A DNA stretch of 24,702 nt, taken from positions 1-24,702 of the forward strand of contig JAQUCQ010000011.1 of the NCBI GenBank assembly GCA_028686145.1. The letters run 5' to 3'. Below, piece after piece: positions 13,670 to 21,821 of this stretch (position 1 is the stretch's first letter; every line of letters begins with the position of its first letter). The translations under genes were made by a program, and so were the position numbers. Below the pieces are notes generated by a model. The model saw only the letters and a program-made list of their open reading frames with translations, did not search any database and was not told the origin of the DNA. Source of the stretch: Desulfuromonadaceae bacterium (GTDB taxonomy: Bacteria; Desulfobacterota; Desulfuromonadia; Geobacterales; Pseudopelobacteraceae).

Positions 13670-13972
13670 ATGAACATATTCAAGCAGCAGGTAGAAACGA
13701 TAAATCAAGCATCCGCAAAAACATCTAAGAGTGCAGATGCAATAGAAAATGCTAAAAAAGCTTTTGGATGGCAATCTTTAGGGATAAATTTGTTTGCGGT
13801 GTTGCTAGCCTCAATCATCCTGATTATTACTATAACGCCCCGAATTCCCAAATTCAGAGCCAATGCAGAGGAGCAAAGACAAATAATAAATGGGAAGTAC
13901 ATTGAGGCAATATGGCCTAGGCTTTCACAGAAAACACAACAAGAAATTAAAGCTGCATATTCAAAGCAATAA
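13670..13972 (+). CDS. Small membrane protein with N-terminal helix, possibly 5' truncated
   Basis: 100 residues from the ATG at 13670. A polar helical start (MNIFKQQVETINQASAKTSK and onward) is followed by one strong membrane segment (about 43-61) and a charged C-terminal tail rich in Gln, Glu and Lys. The ribosome site is poor (GGAAG only 2 bases before the ATG), and the frame continues upstream into the intron remnant, so the original 5' end was probably lost when that remnant formed. The residues look like a real protein rather than chance. I do not recognise the family. A membrane-anchored coiled-coil function is all that can be suggested. It is the only plus-strand gene within the island. 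Confidence 0.45.
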   Translation: MNIFKQQVETINQASAKTSKSADAIENAKKAFGWQSLGINLFAVLLASIILIITITPRIPKFRANAEEQRQIINGKYIEAIWPRLSQKTQQEIKAAYSKQ

Positions 13973-14081
13973 AAGATATGGGATTTTAAATCTGATCCTG
14001 ATCAGCGTCGAAGTTGCCCCCACTTACTCATTCAACGTTTAGGGGTGGGGCAAGCCAGACGCCGATGACGGTCTTGGGAGC

Positions 14082-15725
14082 CTAACGCTTGATATTTCCT
14101 TCAGCCTTCTTTTTTCTAGCATTTATGGCTTTCATAAGAATAGCAGCATAACCAATCGCATCTTCAATAGAAGAAGACTTCTCTGCAAGCACCAAAAAAT
14201 TTCGGCCAATAACCTCGGGTGAAAATCCTGATGTAATTACTTCACTAGTTAAAGTTTCAAGTGTCGGAGCAACGCTAGTAATTGCATTCGGGAACAACGA
14301 GGGCTGAGGTGGCTGTATACGGGAGTTAAAAGGCTCAGGATTGTATTGTTTATGTGGTATGACAGGGATATCCTCTTTTGCAACAGGAATCAAATCTTTC
14401 CTTCGCTTAGCTAAAATTGTTTGCCCAAATTCAAGTTTAAGCCACTGCCAGATAGTTTCTGAGCCTCCTCGTGATTCAAAGATATCGCTTATAGTACTCG
14501 CCTTAGAAATACCAGCTAAAAACAATTCACCGTTGTTGACACGAACGACATCGATTTGTGTCTTAGGTGGGTCCCACTTGAGTAGATCTGGGTAGTGGAA
14601 CGATCTCTCATTTATACCTTTGCTTATTTTATCAAGACGTTCTGCTTCACTGACTATATATTCTTTATCTGAAATTGGACCATCAGGAGGTAGGCTTACT
14701 GTTGCACCTATTATAGCCCCAGCCATTGTTGCAATGGTGTCAGTGTCACTACGAAAAGCATTAGAAGAGACTTGAAGTGGTACAATGGGGCTCTCATTTT
14801 TAAATAACCAAGCAAGAATTGAAGCAAGAATAGCAGTTTTAGTACCTGTACCTCTAAATTGATCTGTAAAGGCACCAAGGGAGTGGAGGATTTTGTTGTA
14901 TGCTTCATTTGGTCGCTCTTCCAACATCGATTCAATTGCTCTAATGTCTCCGAGGCATTCGATTTTTATTTCGTGACAGTAATCTTCTAAATTATACTTT
15001 GATTTCTGCTCCCATTTAGGTAGCCAAAGAGTTGACAATTCATAATCATTTTTGATGATGCTTGGAACACGTTCAAAGAAATAGATTGCCTCTTTCCATT
15101 CAACAGGTCCAGGGGCTATTGATTTGTTCATTGCTTGCGCCAATGACAATGCGTGAAAAACAGCACCCAAGAAACCACGTGGGTGACCATGTGTTGTGAC
15201 TGAGTTTTTTATGACATCCAGGATGAATGTTTGGGGTGCTTGCGGCTGTTTTGAGGCCCATACATGAGGCTGAATCCTCATAGCCGCTCCATTGCCACCA
15301 CCTTCAGTGTAACTGATACCACCTTCTTCAAAGAAATTACTGAACCAATTAACGTCAGTTTTTCTAAATGCCGACGCTGCTACTTTAGTACCTCTACCAG
15401 CCCCAAGAGCATAGGATAACCAAACAGGGAGTTCAACTTTAGCAAAAGCTTCCACGTCAAAATCACCGTCACCTCTTATTGCTCTACATGTAGAAAGCCG
15501 GAGTTGTGTATCATCAGAATAACAACCGGGAGGTAGAACAACGTCAGCTCCGAATTTTCCGCCAACCATCCGTTTTGACTGCACTGTTTGTTCAATTTTG
15601 TCTGAACCGATTCTTTTCTTTAATCCTGACCGGTCTGTCAGCTCAGACATGAAACCAAGTGCATCGCCATATGCAGCCCAAAGGGCAGAGTTTACAACAG
15701 CTTCTTTGTGTTTTTCATTTGTCAT
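14082..15725 (-). CDS. ADP-ribosylglycohydrolase (DraG-like) with C-terminal extension
   Basis: 547 residues. Residues 1 to about 345 form a PF03747 ADP-ribosylglycohydrolase domain with all metal-site motifs: AAYGDALG (about 17-24), CYSDDTQL (68-75), GGGNGAAMRI (142-151), THGHPR (178-183) and SDTDTIATMAGA (326-337). The two Asp-rich motifs should hold a di-Mg centre, so the enzyme looks active. It would remove ADP-ribose from protein or nucleic acid. About 200 extra residues follow, with a helical block and a Pro-rich linker, and are unlike the usual 300-residue enzymes. It starts 2 bp after the DarT-like gene, so it is the obvious candidate to reverse that protein's modification. In DarTG a macrodomain protein plays this part; here the fold differs. 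Confidence 0.85.
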   Translation of the reverse strand: MTNEKHKEAVVNSALWAAYGDALGFMSELTDRSGLKKRIGSDKIEQTVQSKRMVGGKFGADVVLPPGCYSDDTQLRLSTCRAIRGDGDFDVEAFAKVELPVWLSYALGAGRGTKVAASAFRKTDVNWFSNFFEEGGISYTEGGGNGAAMRIQPHVWASKQPQAPQTFILDVIKNSVTTHGHPRGFLGAVFHALSLAQAMNKSIAPGPVEWKEAIYFFERVPSIIKNDYELSTLWLPKWEQKSKYNLEDYCHEIKIECLGDIRAIESMLEERPNEAYNKILHSLGAFTDQFRGTGTKTAILASILAWLFKNESPIVPLQVSSNAFRSDTDTIATMAGAIIGATVSLPPDGPISDKEYIVSEAERLDKISKGINERSFHYPDLLKWDPPKTQIDVVRVNNGELFLAGISKASTISDIFESRGGSETIWQWLKLEFGQTILAKRRKDLIPVAKEDIPVIPHKQYNPEPFNSRIQPPQPSLFPNAITSVAPTLETLTSEVITSGFSPEVIGRNFLVLAEKSSSIEDAIGYAAILMKAINARKKKAEGNIKR

Positions 15726-15727
15726 AA

Positions 15728-16363
15728 TTATATCTCGCCGTTAAATTTTTCTGGTGATATGTCGATATCCACATTTTGATGGCCAGTCCCCGCTATTTGG
15801 GCGCAGACATCATCACAATCTTCACCTGATGAGACATATATCTTTCTCAAAAAAGTTGTTGATATCTCGACCGGGTAAAGAACTTCCGCTTGTTTGCATG
15901 TGGTAAAGTTTGCCGCATCAGCAATGGTACGGATTTGACGGCTACCAAAGCGACCACTCACTACCGGCGCAAAAAGATTCTCTAGCGAACTAGCACCAGT
16001 TCCACGCAATACGTGTTGGTGGTATGCATTATTTGTTGAAGCAAAGTAAACACCTGGGTGCATCAATAACATAGGGTCAAAAGAAAGAATACACCACCAA
16101 ACATCATGGTGCCATTTACCAGATGAAATATCGAACAAGGTCTTATTAATTCGAGAAATGGACAGGTTAACATATTCTTCCCAACCTTGATCAAGTACTC
16201 GTGGGGTATTTAACCGCAGAATATGCTCAAGCCGCTGATCGTCCCTTAATCTGTGGCGCGATTTAAGTTTTTTGGCGTCCAATATACCAACCAAACCGAG
16301 ATGTGTAGTGAAATGTAGAACCTCTGAAATACTTCTTCGACTAATTATCTCTTCTATGGTCAT
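15728..16363 (-). CDS. DarT-like (DUF4433) ADP-ribosyltransferase
   Basis: 211 residues. VLHFTTHLGLVGIL (about 15-28) fits the NAD-binding opening 'h..th..nl..Il' of DarT proteins. YVNLSISR follows where DarT has its V.Ly motif, then a WCILSFDPMLL strand. QAEVLYPVEI (158-167) carries the glutamate expected to be catalytic (Glu160). DarT enzymes ADP-ribosylate single-stranded DNA; this copy is diverged, so DNA as target is an inference. Its ATG overlaps the helicase gene end by 4 bases, and it is followed 2 bp later by an ADP-ribosylglycohydrolase. That arrangement suggests a toxin or effector held in check by the hydrolase, as in DarTG toxin-antitoxin pairs. No separate promoter is visible. 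Confidence 0.72.
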   Translation of the reverse strand: MTIEEIISRRSISEVLHFTTHLGLVGILDAKKLKSRHRLRDDQRLEHILRLNTPRVLDQGWEEYVNLSISRINKTLFDISSGKWHHDVWWCILSFDPMLLMHPGVYFASTNNAYHQHVLRGTGASSLENLFAPVVSGRFGSRQIRTIADAANFTTCKQAEVLYPVEISTTFLRKIYVSSGEDCDDVCAQIAGTGHQNVDIDISPEKFNGEI

Positions 16364-17757
16364 AAAATGACCTCTTTGTATGTCGATGGAACAAAGTAAC
16401 TTGTTAATACTGATGCGTCCTCAGGCTTGTAACAAATGGCTACATTTTTTCTCGCCCTTCCGATGCTCATTGCAAGCAGCTTTCTTAAGGTTACAAGTAA
16501 ATCATCATCTTTATCTTCACCATGTGGCGTCATTTCTTCGTTCAAACCCACTACAAACACATAATCGAATTCAAGCCCTTTTGCTGAATGCATGGTGCTG
16601 AATGCAATATTTTCTTCTCCTTCTGGCCAATCTTCTTGGCGAGAAATGTCAACGTATGGTAGACCGTTTCTGTCAAAAATATCTTTAATGTATGAGAAAT
16701 ACCCTCCACCAAGTGGGTGAAGAATTGCTACACTTTCACTCCCAAGATCAACGGACTTCAAAATAAACTCACTTACATATTTTGCTTGTTTTGAAAATTT
16801 CCCTTTAACTAAACGTGGTAACTGACCGTGATCTCTACAAGTCGAAAAATCTGGAATTGACCCATCATCACCCACATCCAACCCAACCAACAGAGGTTGA
16901 GCAAACTGAGCTATCTCTATTGTATTTCGATAATTTATTGATAGGCGAACATTATTTGCAACCGTAACACCACACTCACTCCATGTAAAACCTCTTGCAT
17001 AAATACGTTGCGCAGTATCTATGATGAATGTTAAGCAATGGTCTGCAACTAAATGATTTCGAATTGCCCTTATTTGATTCGCAGAGAAATCCTGTGATTC
17101 GTCTACAATAATGATATCATATGGAACAACGACCTTTTCTAATGCCATTTTAACTGCAAGGTCATTCCAATCCACAGTGTTGTTTTTTACCTTCCAAGCG
17201 GTATAGGGAAGTATGATATCATTTAAAATCTGTTCTCTAGTTATTTTCTCAACCCTTGGTGATGTACCTCTCCCATCCCTTCGAACAATTGCATAGGAAC
17301 TTAATTCCTCTGGCAAGAAGCGCCCCATTAAATATTCAACTTCATTTAATAAAAATTCTGCTGGAAGTTTGATTGAATCTCCTCTTCCTAGTATTTGGCT
17401 TCTGAAATCAGTCTTATTAACGATTGATGAAGGTCTTAAATAGTGGTAAGCCCACTTTCCAAATGTTTCAATTTCTATATGCACATCACTAAAGACTTCT
17501 AACTGCTCTTTCGCAAGCTCAGCAATATACCCTCGGAGTGTCCTGTTATAGGTTAGCACGAGCACTCGAACCGGACCAGGTAACCCAATACGTTTTTTTC
17601 TACTCATTGCCATTGTAACTAGCGTTCGAAGCCGAAGAAGTGCAGTTGTGGTTTTTCCACTACCTGCGGCCCCTTTTATTACTTCGACACCTTGCCTGTT
17701 ACGAGAAACAAGTTTCAGTTGTTCATCTGTCGGTTCAACGTTTCGTAAAGCAAGCAT
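16360..17757 (-). CDS. UvrD/Rep-like superfamily 1 DNA helicase
   Basis: 465 residues with a full set of SF1 motifs: Walker A GAAGSGKTT (29-37), motif Ia LVLTYNRTL, Walker B IIIVDESQDF (about 214-223), motif III FIIDTAQRIY, motif IV SINYRNT (272-278), motif V STMHSAKGLEFDYVFV (386-401) and motif VI LLAMSIGRARKNV (426-438). It is shorter than UvrD (about 720) and appears to lack large 1B/2B inserts. It should move on single-stranded DNA using ATP. As first gene of an operon with a DarT-like transferase and a hydrolase, it may sense or expose the DNA that the transferase modifies; this is inferred. It begins 68 bp after the ABC-type operon and is visibly more AT-rich than it. Confidence 0.88.
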   Translation of the reverse strand: MLALRNVEPTDEQLKLVSRNRQGVEVIKGAAGSGKTTTALLRLRTLVTMAMSRKKRIGLPGPVRVLVLTYNRTLRGYIAELAKEQLEVFSDVHIEIETFGKWAYHYLRPSSIVNKTDFRSQILGRGDSIKLPAEFLLNEVEYLMGRFLPEELSSYAIVRRDGRGTSPRVEKITREQILNDIILPYTAWKVKNNTVDWNDLAVKMALEKVVVPYDIIIVDESQDFSANQIRAIRNHLVADHCLTFIIDTAQRIYARGFTWSECGVTVANNVRLSINYRNTIEIAQFAQPLLVGLDVGDDGSIPDFSTCRDHGQLPRLVKGKFSKQAKYVSEFILKSVDLGSESVAILHPLGGGYFSYIKDIFDRNGLPYVDISRQEDWPEGEENIAFSTMHSAKGLEFDYVFVVGLNEEMTPHGEDKDDDLLVTLRKLLAMSIGRARKNVAICYKPEDASVLTSYFVPSTYKEVIL

Positions 17758-17824
17758 AGAAACCCCATTTTGAACTGAATCAACCTTTTGTATATTTCGT
17801 TATGAAAATGAGAGGCCGACTGAT

Positions 17825-19543
17825 TCAATCCTCAATCCTAAACAACTTATCCCCCTGCGACAACTTCACCACAAAAAACTCTTCCCGATTCAACTCTTCC
17901 GGCAGCTTATCCTTCAAAATCGACGCCACGAACTGAATCCCCTTGCTGTTCACCAACTTTGCAATCTTCAGGAGCTGATTGTCGTGCATCAGCTCCTTCT
18001 TGTCGTTCAACAAAAAGTGCAGGCAAGGGATATTCTCCGCATCAGCAAACAGGGTGTAGGCAATATCGAAACAGGAAATCTCCCCCTGTTTTTTACCTGA
18101 ACTGAGATTGGTATTAAAAGCACTGAACTCGTACAAACGCTGCCCTTTTTTATTTACGGTCGGATCGACCTTCAGGGCGTATTGCTCACCATAAAGCTCC
18201 TGCGAAATTGAGGAGAAATAGCGATTGAACTTGTTCACCTGTCCTTTGATCTTCAGCTCAAACTCCTCCGAAAAAAGCGCATTGTCAATTGCGTTCAGGC
18301 GCAGATTCAGCGACTTCAGGTTTTCATCAACCACATCCAACTGCTGGATAATGCTCTCATACTCCCCTTTTCTCCGGTACTTCTCGTTAAGCTCATTGAT
18401 CAGCTTTTCCAGCTCCGCAAACGACTCACTGCGCGAGATCGCGGCGGTCAACTCCGCCTCCTGCTGCAACAGCCGGCTCAAATGTTCCGACTTGGCCTGC
18501 AAGTCACTGTCAAGCCTCGGCAGATCCTTGGCGATATATTTCACCTTCTCCGCAATCATCCGGTTGTGAAATGAACAGAGCTCCTCAAACGTCTTCTGAA
18601 TGCCAACTACCCGGTCGGTTGCCTGCTGGTAGATCTGTTCCAGTTGCCGCAGATCGATCTGAGCCGTGCTCTGTTCAAGATCGCGCTTCGCCTCGATAAT
18701 CAAGTCACGCCGGATGTTCAGCCTGCCGATTTCCGCGCTTGTCAGATTGATCTGGTACTTGACCCCATTCAACCGGTCCAGGTCGACTTCAAAGTTTTCG
18801 TTCAGATTGAAACTCGACTTGCGCCGGTCCAGACGTTCAATCTCCCCCTCCAAAATGGCAAGCGCCGTTTCATAGGCCGATTTGGTCTGATCCTTTTCCA
18901 ACCTGCTTTTAAAGGTCTGTTCCAGACGGATCTTCGTCAATAGTTCCTGCTTGGTGTCTCCATGGTCAAAATCACACCCCAGCAAAAAGAGATACAGGGT
19001 TTCATACTCGTCGGCACGGGTGTAGTGGCTGAGCGTCTTGAGGGTATTCGTGAGGCTCAGCTCTTTGTAGCGGATATTGTGGGAGATAATTTGCCAGATG
19101 GTCGGTTTATTGCCGTAATGGCCAGGAAAAAGGACGTTGGTCAACGCCTCATCAAACTCGTCGTCGGTCTTGTTGACGCCGTTAAACTTTTGTATTCGCT
19201 GCTTTCTCGACAAAAAGTTCCGCTCTATGCGTACTTCCGTTGAATCGTCCCTGGACAGATCTTCCTTGAGCACCAGTGTGATCAGCACCTGATTCTCAAT
19301 CAGAAAATCCTTTACCAGCTTGTACTCCTGTTTTTTATGTTCCGGCTCGGTATAGATCTGCCTCGCATCACCCGACAGACAGAAATCGATCAGCATGAGC
19401 ACCGTGGTTTTGCCCACGTTGTTGCCGGTGGTCGTATCTTGAATGTTCGTGGTTTCATCGACAATCAGGTTGATGCCGTTGTGAAAATCGATCCGGCGGA
19501 TGACATCGTCATGGCTGGATATGGTCAGGGACTTCAGGAACAT
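17825..19543 (-). CDS. ABC-3C system ATPase (DUF2326 domain)
   Basis: 572 residues. An SMC/Rad50-like ATPase head is split by a long coiled coil. The N-terminal part has FHNGINLIVDE and Walker A TGNNVGKTT (39-47), with LIDFCLSG just after. About residues 200-430 are heptad-rich, Glu/Lys/Leu-rich coiled coil. The C-terminal part (SSGKKQGEISCFDIAYTLFAD, then LHFLLNDKKELMHDNQ) is the DUF2326 region, with the signature-like SSGKKQGE and a Walker B-like strand. This is the ATPase of ABC three-component defence systems. It starts inside the end of the middle-component gene (10-bp overlap), with GGGAG 9 bases before its ATG. It probably detects invading DNA or replication intermediates; the trigger is unknown. 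Confidence 0.82.
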   Translation of the reverse strand: MFLKSLTISSHDDVIRRIDFHNGINLIVDETTNIQDTTTGNNVGKTTVLMLIDFCLSGDARQIYTEPEHKKQEYKLVKDFLIENQVLITLVLKEDLSRDDSTEVRIERNFLSRKQRIQKFNGVNKTDDEFDEALTNVLFPGHYGNKPTIWQIISHNIRYKELSLTNTLKTLSHYTRADEYETLYLFLLGCDFDHGDTKQELLTKIRLEQTFKSRLEKDQTKSAYETALAILEGEIERLDRRKSSFNLNENFEVDLDRLNGVKYQINLTSAEIGRLNIRRDLIIEAKRDLEQSTAQIDLRQLEQIYQQATDRVVGIQKTFEELCSFHNRMIAEKVKYIAKDLPRLDSDLQAKSEHLSRLLQQEAELTAAISRSESFAELEKLINELNEKYRRKGEYESIIQQLDVVDENLKSLNLRLNAIDNALFSEEFELKIKGQVNKFNRYFSSISQELYGEQYALKVDPTVNKKGQRLYEFSAFNTNLSSGKKQGEISCFDIAYTLFADAENIPCLHFLLNDKKELMHDNQLLKIAKLVNSKGIQFVASILKDKLPEELNREEFFVVKLSQGDKLFRIED

Positions 19544-19761
19544 AATTCGACACTCCCTTGGCTGTTAAGACTAACCAGATTCAGAAGATACAGCCAATCA
19601 AGGCACAGCACGAATACCGGCATGGTCATCTGCCGATACTTTTGGGTGTCCAGATACAGATCCAGCAGATCCATGACGCGCCGCTCACGGAGGGCTTGCA
19701 GCACAAATGCGCCGTTGTAATAGATGCTCTGTTCCGGGTGGATAGTGTCAGGCAACAGCAT
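19534..19761 (-). CDS. ABC-3C middle component, small winged-helix-like protein
   Basis: 75 residues from the ATG at 19761, starting MLLPDTIHPEQSIYYNGAFV and continuing with LLDLYLDTQKYRQMTMPVF and LCLDWLYLLNLVSLNSQGSV. This is the compact helical pattern ending in a beta turn that characterises the short middle components placed between effector and ATPase in ABC-3C systems. AAGG lies 8 bases before this ATG; another ATG six bases earlier is too close to it. The start lies within the end of the SMEK gene and the stop within the start of the ATPase gene, so all three are translationally linked. It probably bridges the other two proteins. The family assignment rests on size, pattern and position. 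Confidence 0.68.
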   Translation of the reverse strand: MLLPDTIHPEQSIYYNGAFVLQALRERRVMDLLDLYLDTQKYRQMTMPVFVLCLDWLYLLNLVSLNSQGSVELCS

Positions 19762-20713
19762 TGACATATCCTTCCGGGTTTTTGAAGATCTTGCAAAGGA
19801 TAAAGGCATCCACCACAAGGATGTTAATACTCAGATCCAGCTCTTCTTCCGGCATGGGCACATAATTGGCGCTTTCACGCACCCGTTCCGCCACGCATTC
19901 GATAACCTTGAAGAACAGGGCATCGTCGCTGAATTTAGCTTTATGTGTTACATAAAACCGCTTGATGGCATCCAGCACGGACAGACTCTTGTTGTTACCC
20001 TGCTTGTCATAATCCGCATAGACCCTTGCAACCCTGTTGTGATGGATGCCGTATTCGTCAATGATGTCGCGGGCCGCATCCAGATTGTTGAACACGATTT
20101 TTTTGTCGATGGCGAACGCTTTGGTTTCAACCGCCGAACCGTCGCTGTTCCAATCTTCTTTTGCCAGAATAGTGATAATGGCGGCAAGGTTTGACTCAAG
20201 CTTGACCGGATCGACTTCCGTGATCAGTTCCTTTTTGATGAAACGATAGATACGCCCCATGTCATCGGCGTCAAGCACGCTGATATAACGCAAAATCGAG
20301 GCAACATCATGGATATCGGTTTGGGAATTGAAGGTCAGATTGTGCGGATTGACGTAGGTTTTGCCGCGCAGGGCGTCGGCATCTTTTGATATCGATATAA
20401 ATTTGAATACATAGCCGGCATAAGCAGAGAGATCTTTGGCTAGTGCCGATTCGATCTTCTGCCTGGTGGCCGTGGCGGAGACCTGGACGACAATTTTATT
20501 GCCGTGGTCGATCAGGTCTATTCCTTCAGTGTTCGCTTTAAAGGCGTTCATATTCTGCAACTGCCAGCCAAACAACTCATTGAAGAAAAACAGGTAGAAA
20601 TTTTCGGAATGGAGGTGCAGGTCGAGATAATTCAGTTTGCCGCGTAGCTCGATTTCTGTCTTAAGGGCAGAGAGCTTGCTGGTGATGTAATTGAAATAGC
20701 GCGGCCTGTACAA
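19748..20713 (-). CDS. SMEK-domain protein, ABC-3C effector/sensor component
   Basis: 321 residues starting at TTG 20713, with GGAG 8 bases upstream. The N-terminal third has the SMEK pattern: Y-I-x-K-L-x-x-L-K-x-E-I-E, then LNYLDLHLHSENFYLFFFNELF, NMNAFKANTEGIDLID and NKIVVQVSATATRQKIESAL. The last strand (IVVQVSATAT) is typical of the family. The rest is helical with no recognised catalytic motif. SMEK proteins are found with a small middle component and a DUF2326 ATPase, exactly as here, in the ABC three-component class of conflict systems. It is thought to act as an adaptor or effector module. It is the first gene of the operon; a possible promoter lies about 50-80 bp upstream. Confidence 0.78.
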   Translation of the reverse strand: MYRPRYFNYITSKLSALKTEIELRGKLNYLDLHLHSENFYLFFFNELFGWQLQNMNAFKANTEGIDLIDHGNKIVVQVSATATRQKIESALAKDLSAYAGYVFKFISISKDADALRGKTYVNPHNLTFNSQTDIHDVASILRYISVLDADDMGRIYRFIKKELITEVDPVKLESNLAAIITILAKEDWNSDGSAVETKAFAIDKKIVFNNLDAARDIIDEYGIHHNRVARVYADYDKQGNNKSLSVLDAIKRFYVTHKAKFSDDALFFKVIECVAERVRESANYVPMPEEELDLSINILVVDAFILCKIFKNPEGYVNAVA

Positions 20714-20761
20714 TATATGATCTCCGTGTACGTGGTGTCAGACATGCGGCTAAAACAACAC

Positions 20762-20792
20762 ATTTTATGGCACTTTTCCCCAGTCAAGTCAA
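20762..20792 (-). promoter_or_regulatory. Possible promoter of the ABC-3C operon
   Basis: On the minus strand TTGACT (20787-20792) precedes TAAAAT (20762-20767) by 19 bases, one to two more than ideal. It is placed suitably for transcription into the TTG-started SMEK gene. Confidence 0.3.
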
Positions 20793-20917
20793 TGAATCTA
20801 ATCCAATGGCCGAACCCTATTCTAACTTCCTGAAAATTCATATCATTGTGTTGCGTCTGTCGGTGAAGATTGATTACAGTCCGGTTTTGTACGGATAGGG
20901 GGAAATTAATTAGAACC

Positions 20918-21247
20918 TTAGTCAGCGAGAAAAGGATACATAAACGGATACATAATAATTAATGGGCTATGGCTATTGCCATATCCACTATTGAAGTTAT
21001 CAAAGAGAGTAAATAGAAACTCCCCGATTTTCTTGGGATTTGGTAGTTTGTGACCTTTTGATTGAACATCCCAAAGCCTTGAGACTTCCATATCACAGCC
21101 TGTTGTATCGTTGAACGAATCAACTAATACCATGTCAATGCAATCATTCTCTTGTTGGAACGCAAAAAGAAAGAGTAGGGAATAGGTCTCGTAGTCCGAA
21201 CCTTTTTCCTTCGTTTTTTCTGTATTTTTAAAAGTATACGGTTTCAA
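20918..21247 (-). CDS. Nuclease-like N-terminal fragment (109 aa)
   Basis: The frame starts at TTG 21247 with GAGGA 5 bases upstream and ends after 109 codons. YETYSLLFLFAFQQENDCIDMVLVD is followed by FNDTTGCDMEVSRLWDVQSKGHK, which resembles the start of dsDNA-nuclease domains (Cap4/DUF4297 type) in defence proteins, where a strand ending in QxK provides a catalytic lysine. Those proteins are normally several hundred residues long, whereas this one ends in an odd MYPFMYPFLAD tail. It is therefore probably a truncated gene. Position just upstream of the ABC-3C operon is consistent with an eroded defence gene. The domain assignment is by pattern only and uncertain. Confidence 0.45.
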   Translation of the reverse strand: MKPYTFKNTEKTKEKGSDYETYSLLFLFAFQQENDCIDMVLVDSFNDTTGCDMEVSRLWDVQSKGHKLPNPKKIGEFLFTLFDNFNSGYGNSHSPLIIMYPFMYPFLAD

Positions 21248-21437
21248 ATTGTTCCTCTGCCTGAAGGGTTTACCGTCTGTTTTGGCCGGTGTGCAACCCT
21301 ATGGTTGGCAATTCCGTTTGCTATGTTGCCCTTAAAGTGCCACTTTTACCATTAGAAGCGCACGTTTTGAGGCAAATAATGGGTATTTTAAGCCGTTAAA
21401 TTTAAGTTAACTTGGTCTTACTTCCAGAATGACGCCC

Positions 21438-21686
21438 CTAATAAGAATTGATTTTTTTCTCAAAGGCGGCCTTTAGCTCTGCCAACTTTTGCTGTGCTAG
21501 CGGCATAAGTGCATCAATAATAACCAGATTTCTGCCTGAATCTTTTAGGTTATTTATTCCTTTCTCTACTGTTTTTATGCAAGCTTTCAGGTGATCTAAC
21601 CCCATGCGATACATCGGTTGTTCCTTTCCCTCACCATCTTTCCACCAGTCTTCCGTGACATTTACCGGATACTCTACAAAGTAGAG
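21438..21686 (-). pseudogene. C-terminal gene remnant truncated by the mini-element
   Basis: About 83 residues (LTLYFVEYPVNVTEDWWKDG, ending in LAELKAAFEKKINSY), rich in Lys and Glu and helical. The open frame continues into the 135-bp element, which supplies an artificial start (MVGQSGRRLGVKVG) at 21740. The real 5' end is therefore missing: the insertion or the rearrangement that brought it here cut the gene. I do not recognise the family. Whether the fused frame is expressed is unknown. Confidence 0.6.
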
Positions 21687-21821
21687 TGTCAATCGGCTTC
21701 CAACTTTGACCCCCAATCGGCGTCCTGATTGACCCACCACTTAACGTGATATCGGTATGTTATGAGAGGCAGGTGGGTCAGATTCGGCGCCTATATGGGT
21801 CAAATGCCAAATCCGGTTCAC
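21687..21821. mobile_element. 135-bp IS21-type mini-element, copy 2
   Basis: Same ends (TGTCAATCGG and CCGGTTCAC) and length as copy 1 at 10006, about 97% identical by eye. Inward-facing GACCC repeats occur twice at each end. In this copy all four repeats are intact, whereas copy 1 has lost bases in three of them, so copy 2 looks closer to the ancestor. Confidence 0.7.
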
